The translations under genes were made by a program, and so were the position numbers. From Paracoccaceae bacterium (lineage in GTDB: Bacteria; Pseudomonadota; Alphaproteobacteria; Rhodobacterales; Rhodobacteraceae), in contig JAHDEX010000038.1 of NCBI GenBank assembly GCA_020628545.1, positions 1 to 38,818 of the forward strand: DNA of 38,818 bases. The letters run 5' to 3'. Positions within the stretch are counted from its first letter, which is position 1, and every line of letters starts with the position of its first letter. The notes beneath the pieces were generated by a model. It was not told where the DNA came from. It ran no database searches and saw only the letters and a list, made by a program, of their open reading frames with translations. Positions 24,191 through 34,400 of the stretch are shown piece by piece.

Positions 24191-26290
24191 CTACTCGGCT
24201 GCAAGAGTTGCGTCGTCCCCGATAGGCTCTTGCACAAAAACCACAACGGAAGATGCATCGACCTCCGTTCCACCAAAGTGCCCCCAAGCCGACGGCTCTG
24301 CCGTGTCAAAGCGACGCACCCATTGGCACCCTTCGGGTGGTGTGGTCAGGTCAACCTGAACGGTCGGCCCGGCGTTCAGGACGATCAGGATCGCGCCCTC
24401 TCGATCAACGTATTCCGGCGTGCCAGAGGCCATGCGCATTTCCACGACCAGCGTCCGGTTCTCGGCGTTATCCCAATCGGATTGTTTCATCGCCTCGCCT
24501 TGGACGACCCGCCAGAAAAGATCAGGCTCTCCGTCGACCGGGCGCGACTGGCTGTGCAGGAATCGCCGTTGCCGCAGGATGGGATGCGCTTTGCGGAAGG
24601 CGATCGCTTTTTTGCAGAATTCCAGAAACGCCGTATCGGGATCCGACCAATCGACCCAGCCGATCTCATTGTCCTGGCAGTAAGCGTTGTTGTTGCCGCC
24701 TTGACCGTTACCGATCTCGTCTCCCGAAAGGATCATGGGAATTCCTTGCGAGAACAACAGTGTTGCCATCAGGTTCCGCCGACGCCTTAGTCGTTGATTC
24801 AGGATCGCGGGATCATCGCTGGGGCCCTCGACACCGAAATTGTCTGAGGCGTTGTGGGAATGCCCGTCGGCGTTCCCTTCGCCATTCGCCTCATTATGTT
24901 TTTCGTTGTAGCTGACTGTATCGCGCAGCGTGAAACCGTCATGAGCGGTGATGAAATTGACCGACGATGTCGGCGACCGCCCATCGTGGTCAAAGTACAT
25001 CGATGATCCTGCAAAAGACGACGCCATCCCAGAGAGCATCCCGGCATCACCGCGCCAGAACTTGCGGGTGTTGTCTCGGAACTTGTCATTCCATTCTGCA
25101 AATGGTGCAGGAAAGGCGCCAAGCTGATACCCGCCAAGGCCGACGTCCCAGGGTTCTGCGATCAACTTTGTCCCGTTCAATACAGGATCTTGCCGGATCG
25201 CCTGGAAGAACGGCCCGTCGCGGTCAAAGCTACCGGCGGTCCGCCCCAAGGTTGTCGCAAGATCAAAGCGGAAACCGTCGACATGCATCACCTCGACCCA
25301 ATAGCGCAAAGAGTCCATCACAAGTCGGAGCGTGAAGGGATTATCGAAGTTCAGGATGTTCCCGCACCCAGCGTCGTTAACATAGTACCGCGGATCATCG
25401 GCGAGCCGATAATAGCTGGCGTTGTCCAGTCCTCGGAAAGACAGGGTCGGTCCCAGCTCACTTCCTTCACCTGAATGATTGTAGACCACATCCAGAATGA
25501 CCTCGATCCCTGCGCTGTGGAACTGAGCGACCATCTGCTGGAACTCTGCGATATCGGTGCCCTGCATGTAGCGCGGATCGGGCGCGAAGAAGCCGTAGCT
25601 CATGTAGCCCCAGTAATTTGTCAGGCCCTTATCAAGCAGGTAGCTTTCATTGATGAAGGCATGCACGGGCATCAATTCAATGGCCGTCACGCCGAGATGT
25701 GTTAGGTGGTCAAGCACAGGTTCTGAGGCCATGGCCAGAAATGTGCCTGGGCGTTCAACGTCCTTGCGGCCTGCCGTCATTCCTTTGACGTGGGCTTCGT
25801 AAAGGATCGTGTCGTTGCTTTCGGTCGCGGGCCGGGTTCGGTCACCCCAACTGAAGGCGGGATCGATGACCACAGATCGGGGCATGTATGGTGCGCTATC
25901 CCGCCTATCAAAGCTGAGGTCTGTGTCTTTTGCGTTCACGTCGTAGCCAAATAGCGCGTCGTTCCACACCGGGTGCCCGGTCAGGCGCTTCGCGTAAGGA
26001 TCGATCAGAAGTTTGTACGGGTTAAAGCGATGCCCTTCCTTCGGCTTGTAGGGGCCGTGGACCCGATAACCGTATTGCTGACCCGGTCGCATCCCGGACA
26101 TGTAGCAATGCCAGACATGCCCTTCGCGTTCCGGCATTTCAACTATCTGAACCTCATTGCCCTGATCATCGAAAAGACACAGTGAGACACGTTGCGCATG
26201 GCGGGAGAAAACAGCGAAATTGACCCCGTCCCCGTCAAAGGTCGCGCCAAGCGGAAAGGGTCGGCCCGCCCGAATGGAAAACGTGCTCAT
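24191..26290 (-). CDS. glgX: glycogen debranching enzyme (isoamylase type)
   Basis: This 699-residue cytoplasmic enzyme cuts alpha-1,6 branches left on glycogen by phosphorylase. An N-terminal CBM48-like domain (residues 8-100) is followed by the GH13 subfamily-11 barrel. Catalytic residues are Asp343 (GFRFDLAT), Glu379 (LIAEPWD) and Asp451 (ITAHDGFTLRD). The SGDEIGNGQGGNNNAYCQ segment near the C-terminus is also typical. The start at 26290 precedes the conserved SIRAGRPFPLGATF; an in-frame codon 21 residues upstream lies inside glgA and is rejected. It begins 5 bp after the glgA stop codon. Confidence 0.95.
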   Translation of the reverse strand: MSTFSIRAGRPFPLGATFDGDGVNFAVFSRHAQRVSLCLFDDQGNEVQIVEMPEREGHVWHCYMSGMRPGQQYGYRVHGPYKPKEGHRFNPYKLLIDPYAKRLTGHPVWNDALFGYDVNAKDTDLSFDRRDSAPYMPRSVVIDPAFSWGDRTRPATESNDTILYEAHVKGMTAGRKDVERPGTFLAMASEPVLDHLTHLGVTAIELMPVHAFINESYLLDKGLTNYWGYMSYGFFAPDPRYMQGTDIAEFQQMVAQFHSAGIEVILDVVYNHSGEGSELGPTLSFRGLDNASYYRLADDPRYYVNDAGCGNILNFDNPFTLRLVMDSLRYWVEVMHVDGFRFDLATTLGRTAGSFDRDGPFFQAIRQDPVLNGTKLIAEPWDVGLGGYQLGAFPAPFAEWNDKFRDNTRKFWRGDAGMLSGMASSFAGSSMYFDHDGRSPTSSVNFITAHDGFTLRDTVSYNEKHNEANGEGNADGHSHNASDNFGVEGPSDDPAILNQRLRRRRNLMATLLFSQGIPMILSGDEIGNGQGGNNNAYCQDNEIGWVDWSDPDTAFLEFCKKAIAFRKAHPILRQRRFLHSQSRPVDGEPDLFWRVVQGEAMKQSDWDNAENRTLVVEMRMASGTPEYVDREGAILIVLNAGPTVQVDLTTPPEGCQWVRRFDTAEPSAWGHFGGTEVDASSVVVFVQEPIGDDATLAAE

Positions 26291-26295
26291 TGATT

Positions 26296-27729
26296 TCAGT
26301 CCTTCAGAACACTTTCGTATAGCGCGCTGTAGGCGGCGGCAGAGGTTTCCCAACCGACCGGCTGCTTCATCGCGTTCTTCTGGAGCTTTTCCCAGGTCTC
26401 TGCGGCGGCGTAAAGGTCACTAAGCCGGATGAAAGCATTTGCGAGCGCATCCGCCGTAATAGGGTTAAACTGCACTCCGGTCGCGACGCCTTGGGTCAGT
26501 GCGGCAGGGCTTGCGTTGATGACCGTGTCAGAAAGACCCCCGGTCAACGCCACAAGTGGAACGGTGCCGTATCGCAAACCATAAAGCTGTGTCAGGCCGC
26601 ATGGTTCAAAGCGTGATGGGACCAACACAGCGTCACCACCGGCCATCATGCGATGCGAAAGCGCTTCGTCGTAGCCGATCTTGACCGCAAGGTTGGGTTC
26701 CTGTGCCGCACGTTCCAAAAGCGCGACCTCAAGCTGCGTGTCCCCAGATCCCAAAAGCGCAAGCTGGCCCCCGCGATGCAAAAGGGCTGGCAACGCGTCA
26801 AGGATCAGGTCGATGCCTTTTTGATGGGTCAGGCGCGAGATGAGAACGCAAAGGGGACCGGGCGCTTTGTCGAGGCCGAACTCTTTGCGCAACGCAGTCT
26901 TGTTGGGCGATTTTCCCTTTGGTGTCTTGAAGGCTTTGATCTCTGGGTCGGTGGCCGGGTTCCAGACGTCGGTGTCGATCCCGTTCACAATACCGCTCAG
27001 GTCGCTTGCGCGAGCGCGTAACACACCTTCCATGCCCATCCCAAACTGCGGGGTCATCAGTTCTTCCGCATAGGTTTCGGACACCGTATTGATGCGGTCC
27101 GCGCCTGTCAGACCTGCCTTGAGTGCCGAAATCTGTCCCCAAAATTCAAAATGATCCGCATTAAAGCGCCAGTCGGACAGTCTGAGAGAGGCCAAACGAT
27201 CCGCGCTTGTATTACCGTGAAAGGCCACGTTGTGGATTGTGAAGACGAAGGGGGTCTTGGTCGTTTTGTCTTGCAGCTTCTGAAGGTATTCCGGAACAAA
27301 CCCCGCCTGCCAATCGTGCCCATGTACAATATCGGGACGCCACTTCCCTGCCCCCTCTTCCGCGACAACTGCAGCCGCATAACTGAGTGCGGCGAAACGC
27401 TCTGGATTGTCGGGCCAGTCGTTGCCATCCGGTCCGAGATAAATGCTCCCGTCGCGGTCATAGAGATGCGGCGCGTCGAGGATCAGCAGATCAAGGTTCG
27501 TGACCTTCGCCGCAAGAAGGCGCGCATTGCCACCAAAGAAGTTTTCAAATTTGCTGACGACCCTCGGCTTTTTGACCTTGTTCATCACTGCTCGATATCC
27601 AGGCAGCAATGTTTTGACGTCGTCGCCCAGCGCGGCCAGTGCGCCGGGCAATGCGCCTGCGACATCGGCCAAACCGCCCGTCTTTACGAGCGGGACACAC
27701 TCTGATGCGACGGACAGGACACGGGTCAT
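26296..27729 (-). CDS. glgA: glycogen synthase (ADP-glucose dependent)
   Basis: This 477-residue GT5 glycosyltransferase extends alpha-1,4-glucan chains from ADP-glucose. The N-terminal KTGGLADV motif (Lys16) binds the nucleotide sugar, and the C-terminal domain shows [19 protein letters not shown] with the catalytic Glu, followed by TGGLSDTV. Length is normal (about 480). The ATG at 27727-27729 overlaps the glgC stop codon as ATGA and has no ribosome-binding site of its own, so its translation should depend on glgC. An in-frame codon 24 residues upstream lies inside glgC and adds unrelated sequence. Confidence 0.96.
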   Translation of the reverse strand: MTRVLSVASECVPLVKTGGLADVAGALPGALAALGDDVKTLLPGYRAVMNKVKKPRVVSKFENFFGGNARLLAAKVTNLDLLILDAPHLYDRDGSIYLGPDGNDWPDNPERFAALSYAAAVVAEEGAGKWRPDIVHGHDWQAGFVPEYLQKLQDKTTKTPFVFTIHNVAFHGNTSADRLASLRLSDWRFNADHFEFWGQISALKAGLTGADRINTVSETYAEELMTPQFGMGMEGVLRARASDLSGIVNGIDTDVWNPATDPEIKAFKTPKGKSPNKTALRKEFGLDKAPGPLCVLISRLTHQKGIDLILDALPALLHRGGQLALLGSGDTQLEVALLERAAQEPNLAVKIGYDEALSHRMMAGGDAVLVPSRFEPCGLTQLYGLRYGTVPLVALTGGLSDTVINASPAALTQGVATGVQFNPITADALANAFIRLSDLYAAAETWEKLQKNAMKQPVGWETSAAAYSALYESVLKD

Positions 27730-28982
27730 TGCTGTGCTGCGCGCTGATCCAACATGGCTTGTGTAATCAACACCGTGCCGCGATCCGTGACACGGAACCA
27801 CTTGGCGTCCTCAACACGATCTTCCCCAACCACAAGTCCTTCCGGGATCACGACGCCACTGTCGATCACGACATTACGCAGTCGTGCGGAGCGGTTGATC
27901 TGAACACGCGGCAGCACTACCGCGTGGTCGAGCACCGAATAGGAATTGGAATGCACATTGGTGAACAGAACTGAGTTCCGCACTTCCGTCCCTGAGATGA
28001 TACAGCCGCCTGACACCATGGATGAAATCGCCATGCCGCGCCTATCGCGCTCATCGTGAATGAACTTCGCGGGTGGCACACTTTCCGAATAGGTCCAAAT
28101 CGGCCAGTTCTTATCCCAGAGGTTCAGTTCCGGCGTAAAATTTGTGAGGTCAATGTTACTTTCCCAAAATGCATCAACGGTGCCCACGTCCTTCCAATAG
28201 GCGGGCGCGTCTTTGCTGCGGACGCAGCTGTCTGTGAATCGGTGTGCCACAGCCTTTCCGTTCTTGACGATGTCTGGGATCAAATCATTGCCGAAGTCGT
28301 GGCTGGAGTTTGTATCTTCAGCGTCCTTTTTCAGAAGGTCGCGCAGAAAGCTCCATTTGAAGACATAGATACCCATGGATGCCAGCGCCTTACTGGGGTC
28401 CTCCGGTGTCGCGGGTGGGTCAGCGGGCTTTTCGAGAAACGACGTGATCCGGGCATCCTTGTCGGTTGCCATGACACCAAAAGCCGTCGCCTCCATTCGT
28501 GGTACAGTCAGGCAGCCAACGGTCACGTCCGCGCCAGTTTCCACGTGCTGGCGCAGCATCACCTCGTAATCCATTTTGTAGATGTGATCGCCCGCCAAGA
28601 TAATCACGTAGTCGACATCATAACTGTCAACAATATCAATGTTCTGTGTGACCGCATCTGCAGTACCCAGATACCAATTCTCGTTGCCGGAGCGTTGCGA
28701 GGCGGGTAGCACATCCAGGAATTCGTTGCGTTCTGCGCGAAAGAAGCTCCAGCCGCGCTGGCAATGGCGGATCAGACTGTGGGCTTTGTATTGCGTCGCG
28801 ATTGCCATGCGCCGGATGCCGGAGTTCAAGGCATTCGACAATGCAAAGTCGATGATGCGACCTTTGCCTCCAAAGTAGACCGCTGGTTTCACCCTCCGAT
28901 CCGTCAGCTCTTTCAGTCTGCTTCCGCGGCCGCCGGCCAACACGAAGACCATTGAGCGTTGAGTCAGTCGTTGGGTATCCAT
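27726..28982 (-). CDS. glgC: glucose-1-phosphate adenylyltransferase (ADP-glucose pyrophosphorylase)
   Basis: This 418-residue enzyme makes ADP-glucose from ATP and glucose-1-phosphate, the committed and usually allosterically controlled step of glycogen synthesis. The N-terminal nucleotidyltransferase domain shows [20 protein letters not shown], and [10 protein letters not shown] marks the active-site metal region. A left-handed beta-helix domain at the C-terminus ends with the [12 protein letters not shown] region. The length suits the homotetrameric bacterial enzyme. GGGAGG lies about 10 bases before the start, 15 bp after the glgB stop codon. It overlaps glgA by 4 bp. Confidence 0.97.
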   Translation of the reverse strand: MDTQRLTQRSMVFVLAGGRGSRLKELTDRRVKPAVYFGGKGRIIDFALSNALNSGIRRMAIATQYKAHSLIRHCQRGWSFFRAERNEFLDVLPASQRSGNENWYLGTADAVTQNIDIVDSYDVDYVIILAGDHIYKMDYEVMLRQHVETGADVTVGCLTVPRMEATAFGVMATDKDARITSFLEKPADPPATPEDPSKALASMGIYVFKWSFLRDLLKKDAEDTNSSHDFGNDLIPDIVKNGKAVAHRFTDSCVRSKDAPAYWKDVGTVDAFWESNIDLTNFTPELNLWDKNWPIWTYSESVPPAKFIHDERDRRGMAISSMVSGGCIISGTEVRNSVLFTNVHSNSYSVLDHAVVLPRVQINRSARLRNVVIDSGVVIPEGLVVGEDRVEDAKWFRVTDRGTVLITQAMLDQRAAQQ

Positions 28983-28997
28983 CGTTATCTTCCTCCC

Positions 28998-31199
28998 TTA
29001 ATTCTTCGTCTCTGACAGCCGCAGAATGACGACCGAAAGTGGTGGCAGCGTCAGTTTCACAGACTGATCTTGCCCGTCGCACGGCTCCGCCTCACTCTGC
29101 ACACCACCCAAATTACCGCGATTTCCCCCACCATAATGCGCGGAATCGGTGTTCAAAATCTCGTCCCAATGCCCGGCCTGAGGCACACCGATGCGGAAGC
29201 CATCACGTGCCACAGGCGTGAAGTTGCACATCACAACAACGGGTGCATGGCCCGCGTCGCCATATCGGACGTAGCCCAGCGTCGATTGCGCGGCATCGCC
29301 ATTGAGCCATTGGAAACCAGAGGGATCGCAGTCTTTGACGTGCAAGGCCGGTGTGTCGCGGTAAAGGTGGTTCAGATCGCGCACAAGCTCGCGCACACCC
29401 GCATGTTGCGGCTGGTCAGCAACGCCCCAATTGAGATCATCGTCATGCGCCCATTCTTCAGGCTGAGCAAACTCACACCCCATGAAGAGCAGCTTCTTGC
29501 CCGGGTGGGTCCACATGAAGCCGTAGTAGGCCCTAAGGTTTGCGAATTTCTCGTCCTGGGACCCCGGCATCTTATTGAGCAGCGACCCTTTGCCATGCAC
29601 GACTTCGTCATGGCTGATCGGAAGTATGAAGTTTTCTGAAAAGGCATAGTGAATGCCAAACGTCATATTGTCCTGATGGTAACTGCGATGGACCGGATCA
29701 TGCTGCATGTAGCGGAGAGTGTCGTTCATCCACCCCATGTTCCACTTATACCCGAACCCAAGGCCGCCAGTGTGAACGGGTTGAGAAACGCCGGGAAAGG
29801 ATGTGCTTTCTTCCGCAACGGTCATGCCGTCGGGATGCGCCGCATAGACGGCCGTGTTCATTTCCTTGAGAAATTCAATGGCTTCGTAATTCTCGCGTCC
29901 GCCATCCTTGTTTGGAACCCACTCACCCTCGGCACGCGAATAATCGCGGTAGAGCATTGACGCCACCGCATCAACGCGCACCCCGTCGATGTGGTATTCC
30001 TCCATCCAGTAAAGTGCGTTGGCGACGAGGTAGTTCTTCACCTCCGTGCGCCCGTAATTGTAGATCAGCGTATTCCAGTCTTGGTGAAACCCCTCACGCG
30101 GATCGGCATGTTCATAAAGTGCGGTACCGTCAAACTGCGCAAGCCCATGACTGTCGGTTGGGAAGTGCCCCGGCACCCAGTCGAGCAACACACCAAGACC
30201 TGCCTGGTGCGCGGCGTCGACGAAATCGCGAAACTCATGCGGTGGACCAAAACGTATGGTTGGCGCAAACAAACCCACCGGCTGGTAACCCCATGAGCCA
30301 TCAAATGGAAACTCGCTGATTGGCAACAATTCAATGTGCGTGAAGCCCATGTCACGCACGTAGGGGATCAGGTCGCGCGCCAATTCCTTGTAAGAAAGCG
30401 GTCGCCCGCCGTCATCGAACCGTCTGCGCCAAGATCCGAGATGGACCTCGTAAATCGAAATTGGTGCATCGCGGTGGTGCGCGACCGCGCGCGACTCCAT
30501 CCACGCCGTATCGTCCCAGCCATACCCGCGAATGTCGCGAACCACCGACGCCTTCTCAGGTGGGTGCTGCGACCCGAAACCGACCGGATCAGCCTTGAGA
30601 AAGGTTGCGCCGTCATGACCGCGGATTTCATATTTGTATAGCTCGCCATCTGAGACACCGGGCAGAAAGATTTCCCATACCCCGCTGACGCCTACGCGGC
30701 GCATGACGTGCCGCCGTCCGTCCCAATCATTGAACGGACCAACAACTGAGACGCGCTGCGCGTTTGGTGCCCAAACGGCAAAATGCGTGCCTGCAACCTT
30801 CTCGTGCATGCGGACATGCGCACCGAGCGCACGCCACAATTCACGATGCGTCCCCTCACCCATCAGGTATTCATCAAAATCGCTCAGCACTGGGCCAAAT
30901 GCGTAGGGATCGTGCACGACCGCTTCATGACCGTCGGAGTATTTGAGGAGGAGTTGGTAGGCTTTGCCGGGCACCGGCCCAGAGAACACATCGCCGTCAA
31001 CGTGAGGCAGCGGTGTTTCTTTGTTGCCCACACGCACCGCGACCTCTGCGACGCCCGGTTGAAATGTCGTAATCCAACGACGGTTCTTGAATTTGTGCGG
31101 ACCCAACACATCAAATGGCGCGCCATGTCGCCCCTCAGACAAAGATGTCACTGCGTCGTCGGATAACGAGGTTGGGCGTGGTGTAATATTATTGCTCAT
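28998..31199 (-). CDS. glgB: 1,4-alpha-glucan branching enzyme
   Basis: This 733-residue GH13 subfamily-9 enzyme introduces alpha-1,6 branches into growing glycogen. Two N-terminal beta domains (about residues 25-110 and a CBM48 domain at 125-220) precede the catalytic barrel. Catalytic residues are Asp410 (DGVRVDAVASM), Glu463 (VAEEST) and Asp531 (ISHDEVVHGKGS), each five positions after the E. coli numbering (405, 458, 526). It is the first gene of the leftward glycogen operon. The ribosome-binding site is weak (GAGTAAGCT). The upstream region to 31424 holds no other gene, so the operon promoter should lie there; I see no convincing -35/-10 pair. Confidence 0.96.
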   Translation of the reverse strand: MSNNITPRPTSLSDDAVTSLSEGRHGAPFDVLGPHKFKNRRWITTFQPGVAEVAVRVGNKETPLPHVDGDVFSGPVPGKAYQLLLKYSDGHEAVVHDPYAFGPVLSDFDEYLMGEGTHRELWRALGAHVRMHEKVAGTHFAVWAPNAQRVSVVGPFNDWDGRRHVMRRVGVSGVWEIFLPGVSDGELYKYEIRGHDGATFLKADPVGFGSQHPPEKASVVRDIRGYGWDDTAWMESRAVAHHRDAPISIYEVHLGSWRRRFDDGGRPLSYKELARDLIPYVRDMGFTHIELLPISEFPFDGSWGYQPVGLFAPTIRFGPPHEFRDFVDAAHQAGLGVLLDWVPGHFPTDSHGLAQFDGTALYEHADPREGFHQDWNTLIYNYGRTEVKNYLVANALYWMEEYHIDGVRVDAVASMLYRDYSRAEGEWVPNKDGGRENYEAIEFLKEMNTAVYAAHPDGMTVAEESTSFPGVSQPVHTGGLGFGYKWNMGWMNDTLRYMQHDPVHRSYHQDNMTFGIHYAFSENFILPISHDEVVHGKGSLLNKMPGSQDEKFANLRAYYGFMWTHPGKKLLFMGCEFAQPEEWAHDDDLNWGVADQPQHAGVRELVRDLNHLYRDTPALHVKDCDPSGFQWLNGDAAQSTLGYVRYGDAGHAPVVVMCNFTPVARDGFRIGVPQAGHWDEILNTDSAHYGGGNRGNLGGVQSEAEPCDGQDQSVKLTLPPLSVVILRLSETKN

Positions 31200-31423
31200 A
31201 GCTTACTCTACACCCTAAACTGTGGCGAATTGTGCAGAAAACAAACTTCTCCTTCGCATTCGTCTTAGTAGCAACTGATTGGCACGGCGTCGGTTCCACA
31301 GTGCAGTTTACGCCAACACACCGCAACTAAAGTCTTACTGTGGTCATTTTCCGTGAGGAACGACGCATCAGAAGTAACCAGAAGTCACGCGGACATCTGA
31401 ACCAACCATGTGGTCCAGAATGA

Positions 31424-31454
31424 AAACAGACCCTGAGGCAACCTCAGGGTCTGC
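31424..31454 (-). terminator. intrinsic terminator of the repeat-protein gene
   Basis: CAGACCCTGAGG (31428-31439) and CCTCAGGGTCTG (31443-31454) form a perfect 12-bp stem with a 3-base loop, followed on the leftward strand by TTTTCAT. It lies 18 bp beyond the stop codon of the large repeat protein and insulates that unit from glgB, which reads in the same direction. Confidence 0.9.
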
Positions 31455-31471
31455 TGTTCTCTCGCTGCGAC

Positions 31472-34400
31472 TTAAGCGAAATCAAAGACGTCTGGCACGT
31501 CGGGGATCAGGCTGTCGGCCCAGTCCGACACACCATCCTTCAAGTCAACGATCCGCTCGGCTGCTGTGCCCGCCGTTTTGGCAACAGCCTGAAGGTCCTC
31601 AACCCAATCCGCCAGTTTGCCGTCAAACAAGTCCATGGTGGTTGGCGTATCGGGGTCGGCGCGGAAGATAAACGCGTCGAGCGGTGCATTGGCATTTTCC
31701 GTCCATGCCATCGGTGGTTCACCATCAAAGATCTGGTCCACGCCTTCCTTCGTTTCGTCCCACCACTGGGACAAACCGCCCGTCGTTTCAAACAAGCCTG
31801 CGTCGAATGCAGCGCCAAGGTCGATGTTGATGATCTCGTCCTGATTGACGATCCGCAGTGTTTCGACCCGGTTGTCCAGATCATCCATATCCTTGATCAC
31901 AACCTCACCCATCGAAAACTGGATGCCGCCTTCTGTCTGAAGGCCAATTGTCAGATCACCTGAATGCGACAGGTGGAAAGCGAGGTTTTCAATTCCGATA
32001 TCAAAAAGACCATATGGACCGCGGATTTCAACAACATCGCTGCCGCCGCCACCAGTTGTGATATCGTCGATCAGGCCGTCACCTGCGCCAAGCAGGCCGC
32101 TCCAGTCGCGGGCCGCGTTCATACCAGCCTCATCAACCGTATGTGTCGCACCAAAACCGAAAGTGAAGAGGTAAGTATCGTCACCCAGACCGCCGACCAT
32201 ATCACCGCCCGCCTTGCCACTTCCAAGGAAGTCGTCGCCGTTGCCGCCCAGCGACTGTGTCACCGAGAAATCAAACCAGCTCATCGCGTCATCGATCAAA
32301 GAGCCTACCCATTCGGTGATCGCACCCAGCGGATCAAGCTGGTCCAACATTTCACTGACGTCATTGATGACGTCGGCCACCGTCTCGAACGGGCTCAGCA
32401 GGCCTTCGATCGTCTCAGCAAATTCAACCAGAAGCGCGTCTTTTCCGCTGGCATTGGCCCACAGTGACAAGAACATCTCTTTGTCCATGATCCAGTCAGA
32501 TCCGGCACCACCAGAATAGACACTGGTGCCGTTATTGGTCAGCAGCAAGTCGTCGCCATCGCCGCCGAAGTTGAGGCCGTAGCTGCCGCCGCCAAGGACG
32601 ATGTCGTCACCTTCTCCGCCAAGCTGAACAGTCAGATCGCCACCGCCTGCAAAGACGTCATTGCCCTCGCCACCAACCTGAATGTTGACGGCCCATTCGG
32701 TCATCTTTTTCAGCTCTGACTTGACTTTCGCGTCTGCAAAATCCTGAGCCGCTTCAACGCGCGACTTGTCCTCATGCGCACCTGTGGCGATCTTCTTGAT
32801 CTCCTTGACGTCCTTGATCTTGGACTTCACGCTTTCGACAAACCCTTTGCCTGCCTTTGCTTTACCGATCATAAGATCGCCGCCGTCGCCACCGTATTGG
32901 ACGTTCAAAGCACCCGGCTTTGACTTGGCCGCGGCCAGCATGATGTCAGCGCCGTCGTCCGCCCACTGCACGTTGCCCACGCCGCGCGCGATCATGAAGT
33001 CCGCACCGGTGTCGCCATGCTGTACGTTGGCCTTGCCGCCGCCGATCATGATGTCGTCTTCTGTGCCACCGAATTGAAGTGCTGCCGTGCCAGCGCCGAC
33101 CAAGACGTCGTCTTCACCGCCGCCGAACTGGGCAAGACCCTTGCCGCCCGCGATCATTACGTCTTTGCCAGAGCCGGTGCCGGAAACCTTATCCGCCAGA
33201 TCCTTCAGAAGTTGGCCGACTTTGCCGTCACCGAGTGTCACGCCAGATGGCAAAGAGGCCATCAAACCGTCACCAAACTGGACGTTCCCTGTCCCGAGAC
33301 CCAGCATGAAATCGTGGCCATCCGCACCCATCTGCACGTTAAAGCTGCCCAGAGCGAATTGGGAATCGTTGCCTTTGCCGCCATGCTGCACGTTCAGTGC
33401 GCCCAATCCCACCATGACGTCATCGCCGTTTTCGCCAATCTGCAGGTTCAGCTTACCGAGGCCAAAGAGCGTATCGTCGCCGTCACCGCCCATCTGGAGG
33501 TTTGCCTCAGCAGCGGCCGCCATGATGTCGTCTCCGGCGCCGCCAAGTTGGATGTTGCCTGCCGCTGCCGCCCCCATGAGATCATTGCCCGCACCACCTT
33601 CCTGATAGTTCCCGATGCCGCCAGCGATCATGGTGTCATCACCCGCTTCGCCGTATTGGAAGTTCGCGCCGCCTGTGCCGCCTAGAAAGTCATTCCCTGC
33701 GCCGCCACGCTGATAGTTTCCGGTGCCCGCGGCGAGCATCTTATCGTCGCCGTTTTCGCCATATTGGAAGTTTCCGGTACCAATTGCACTCAGAACATCA
33801 TTGCCGTCCCCGCCGCGTTGGTAGTTCCCTGAACCGCCGCCGATCATGACATCGTCACCCGCATCACCCCATTGAAGGTTGCCAATGCCTGCGGTGATCA
33901 GGCGGTCGTTGCCGTCGCCGCCGTGCATGTTGTTGACGCCGCCAATCGCTTCGAGCGTGTCGTTACCAGCGCCACCGTACATGTTGTTGTTACCACCGAT
34001 CCCAACCATATGGTCATCACCGCCATCGCCTTGGGCTGTGTTCACGCCACCAATGGCTTCAATCCGGTCGTTCCCGCTACCACCTTTCAGGATGTTGACA
34101 GCCCCGATGCCTTTCAGTGTGTCGTTGCCAGCACCGCCCTCTGCATGGTTCCAAGCGCCAAGCGCTTCGATATAGTCGTCGCCGCTACCGCCGTACATGT
34201 AGTTGGTCAGGCCTTTGCCGTAGAGCTTGTCGTTGTGGTTCCCACCGTCGAGGTGGTTCCACGCGCCGATGCCATCGAGCCGGTCCGCACCGTCCTGACC
34301 GTACATTTTGTTCTTGGCACCACGGCCTTGCATCGTATCGTTTCCGGTGCCGCCGTAGCCTTCGTTGTAAGCACCATAGCCGATGACAGTGTCATTGCCT

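Noticed and set aside
28056..28709. A 217-codon rightward frame opposite glgC
   Set aside because: No domain or ribosome-binding site; glgC is intact and well supported on the other strand.
33017..33685. A 222-codon open frame on the opposite strand of the repeat-protein gene
   Set aside because: It mirrors the 54-bp periodic coding repeat and has no ribosome-binding site or recognisable domain. The leftward frame explains the sequence fully.
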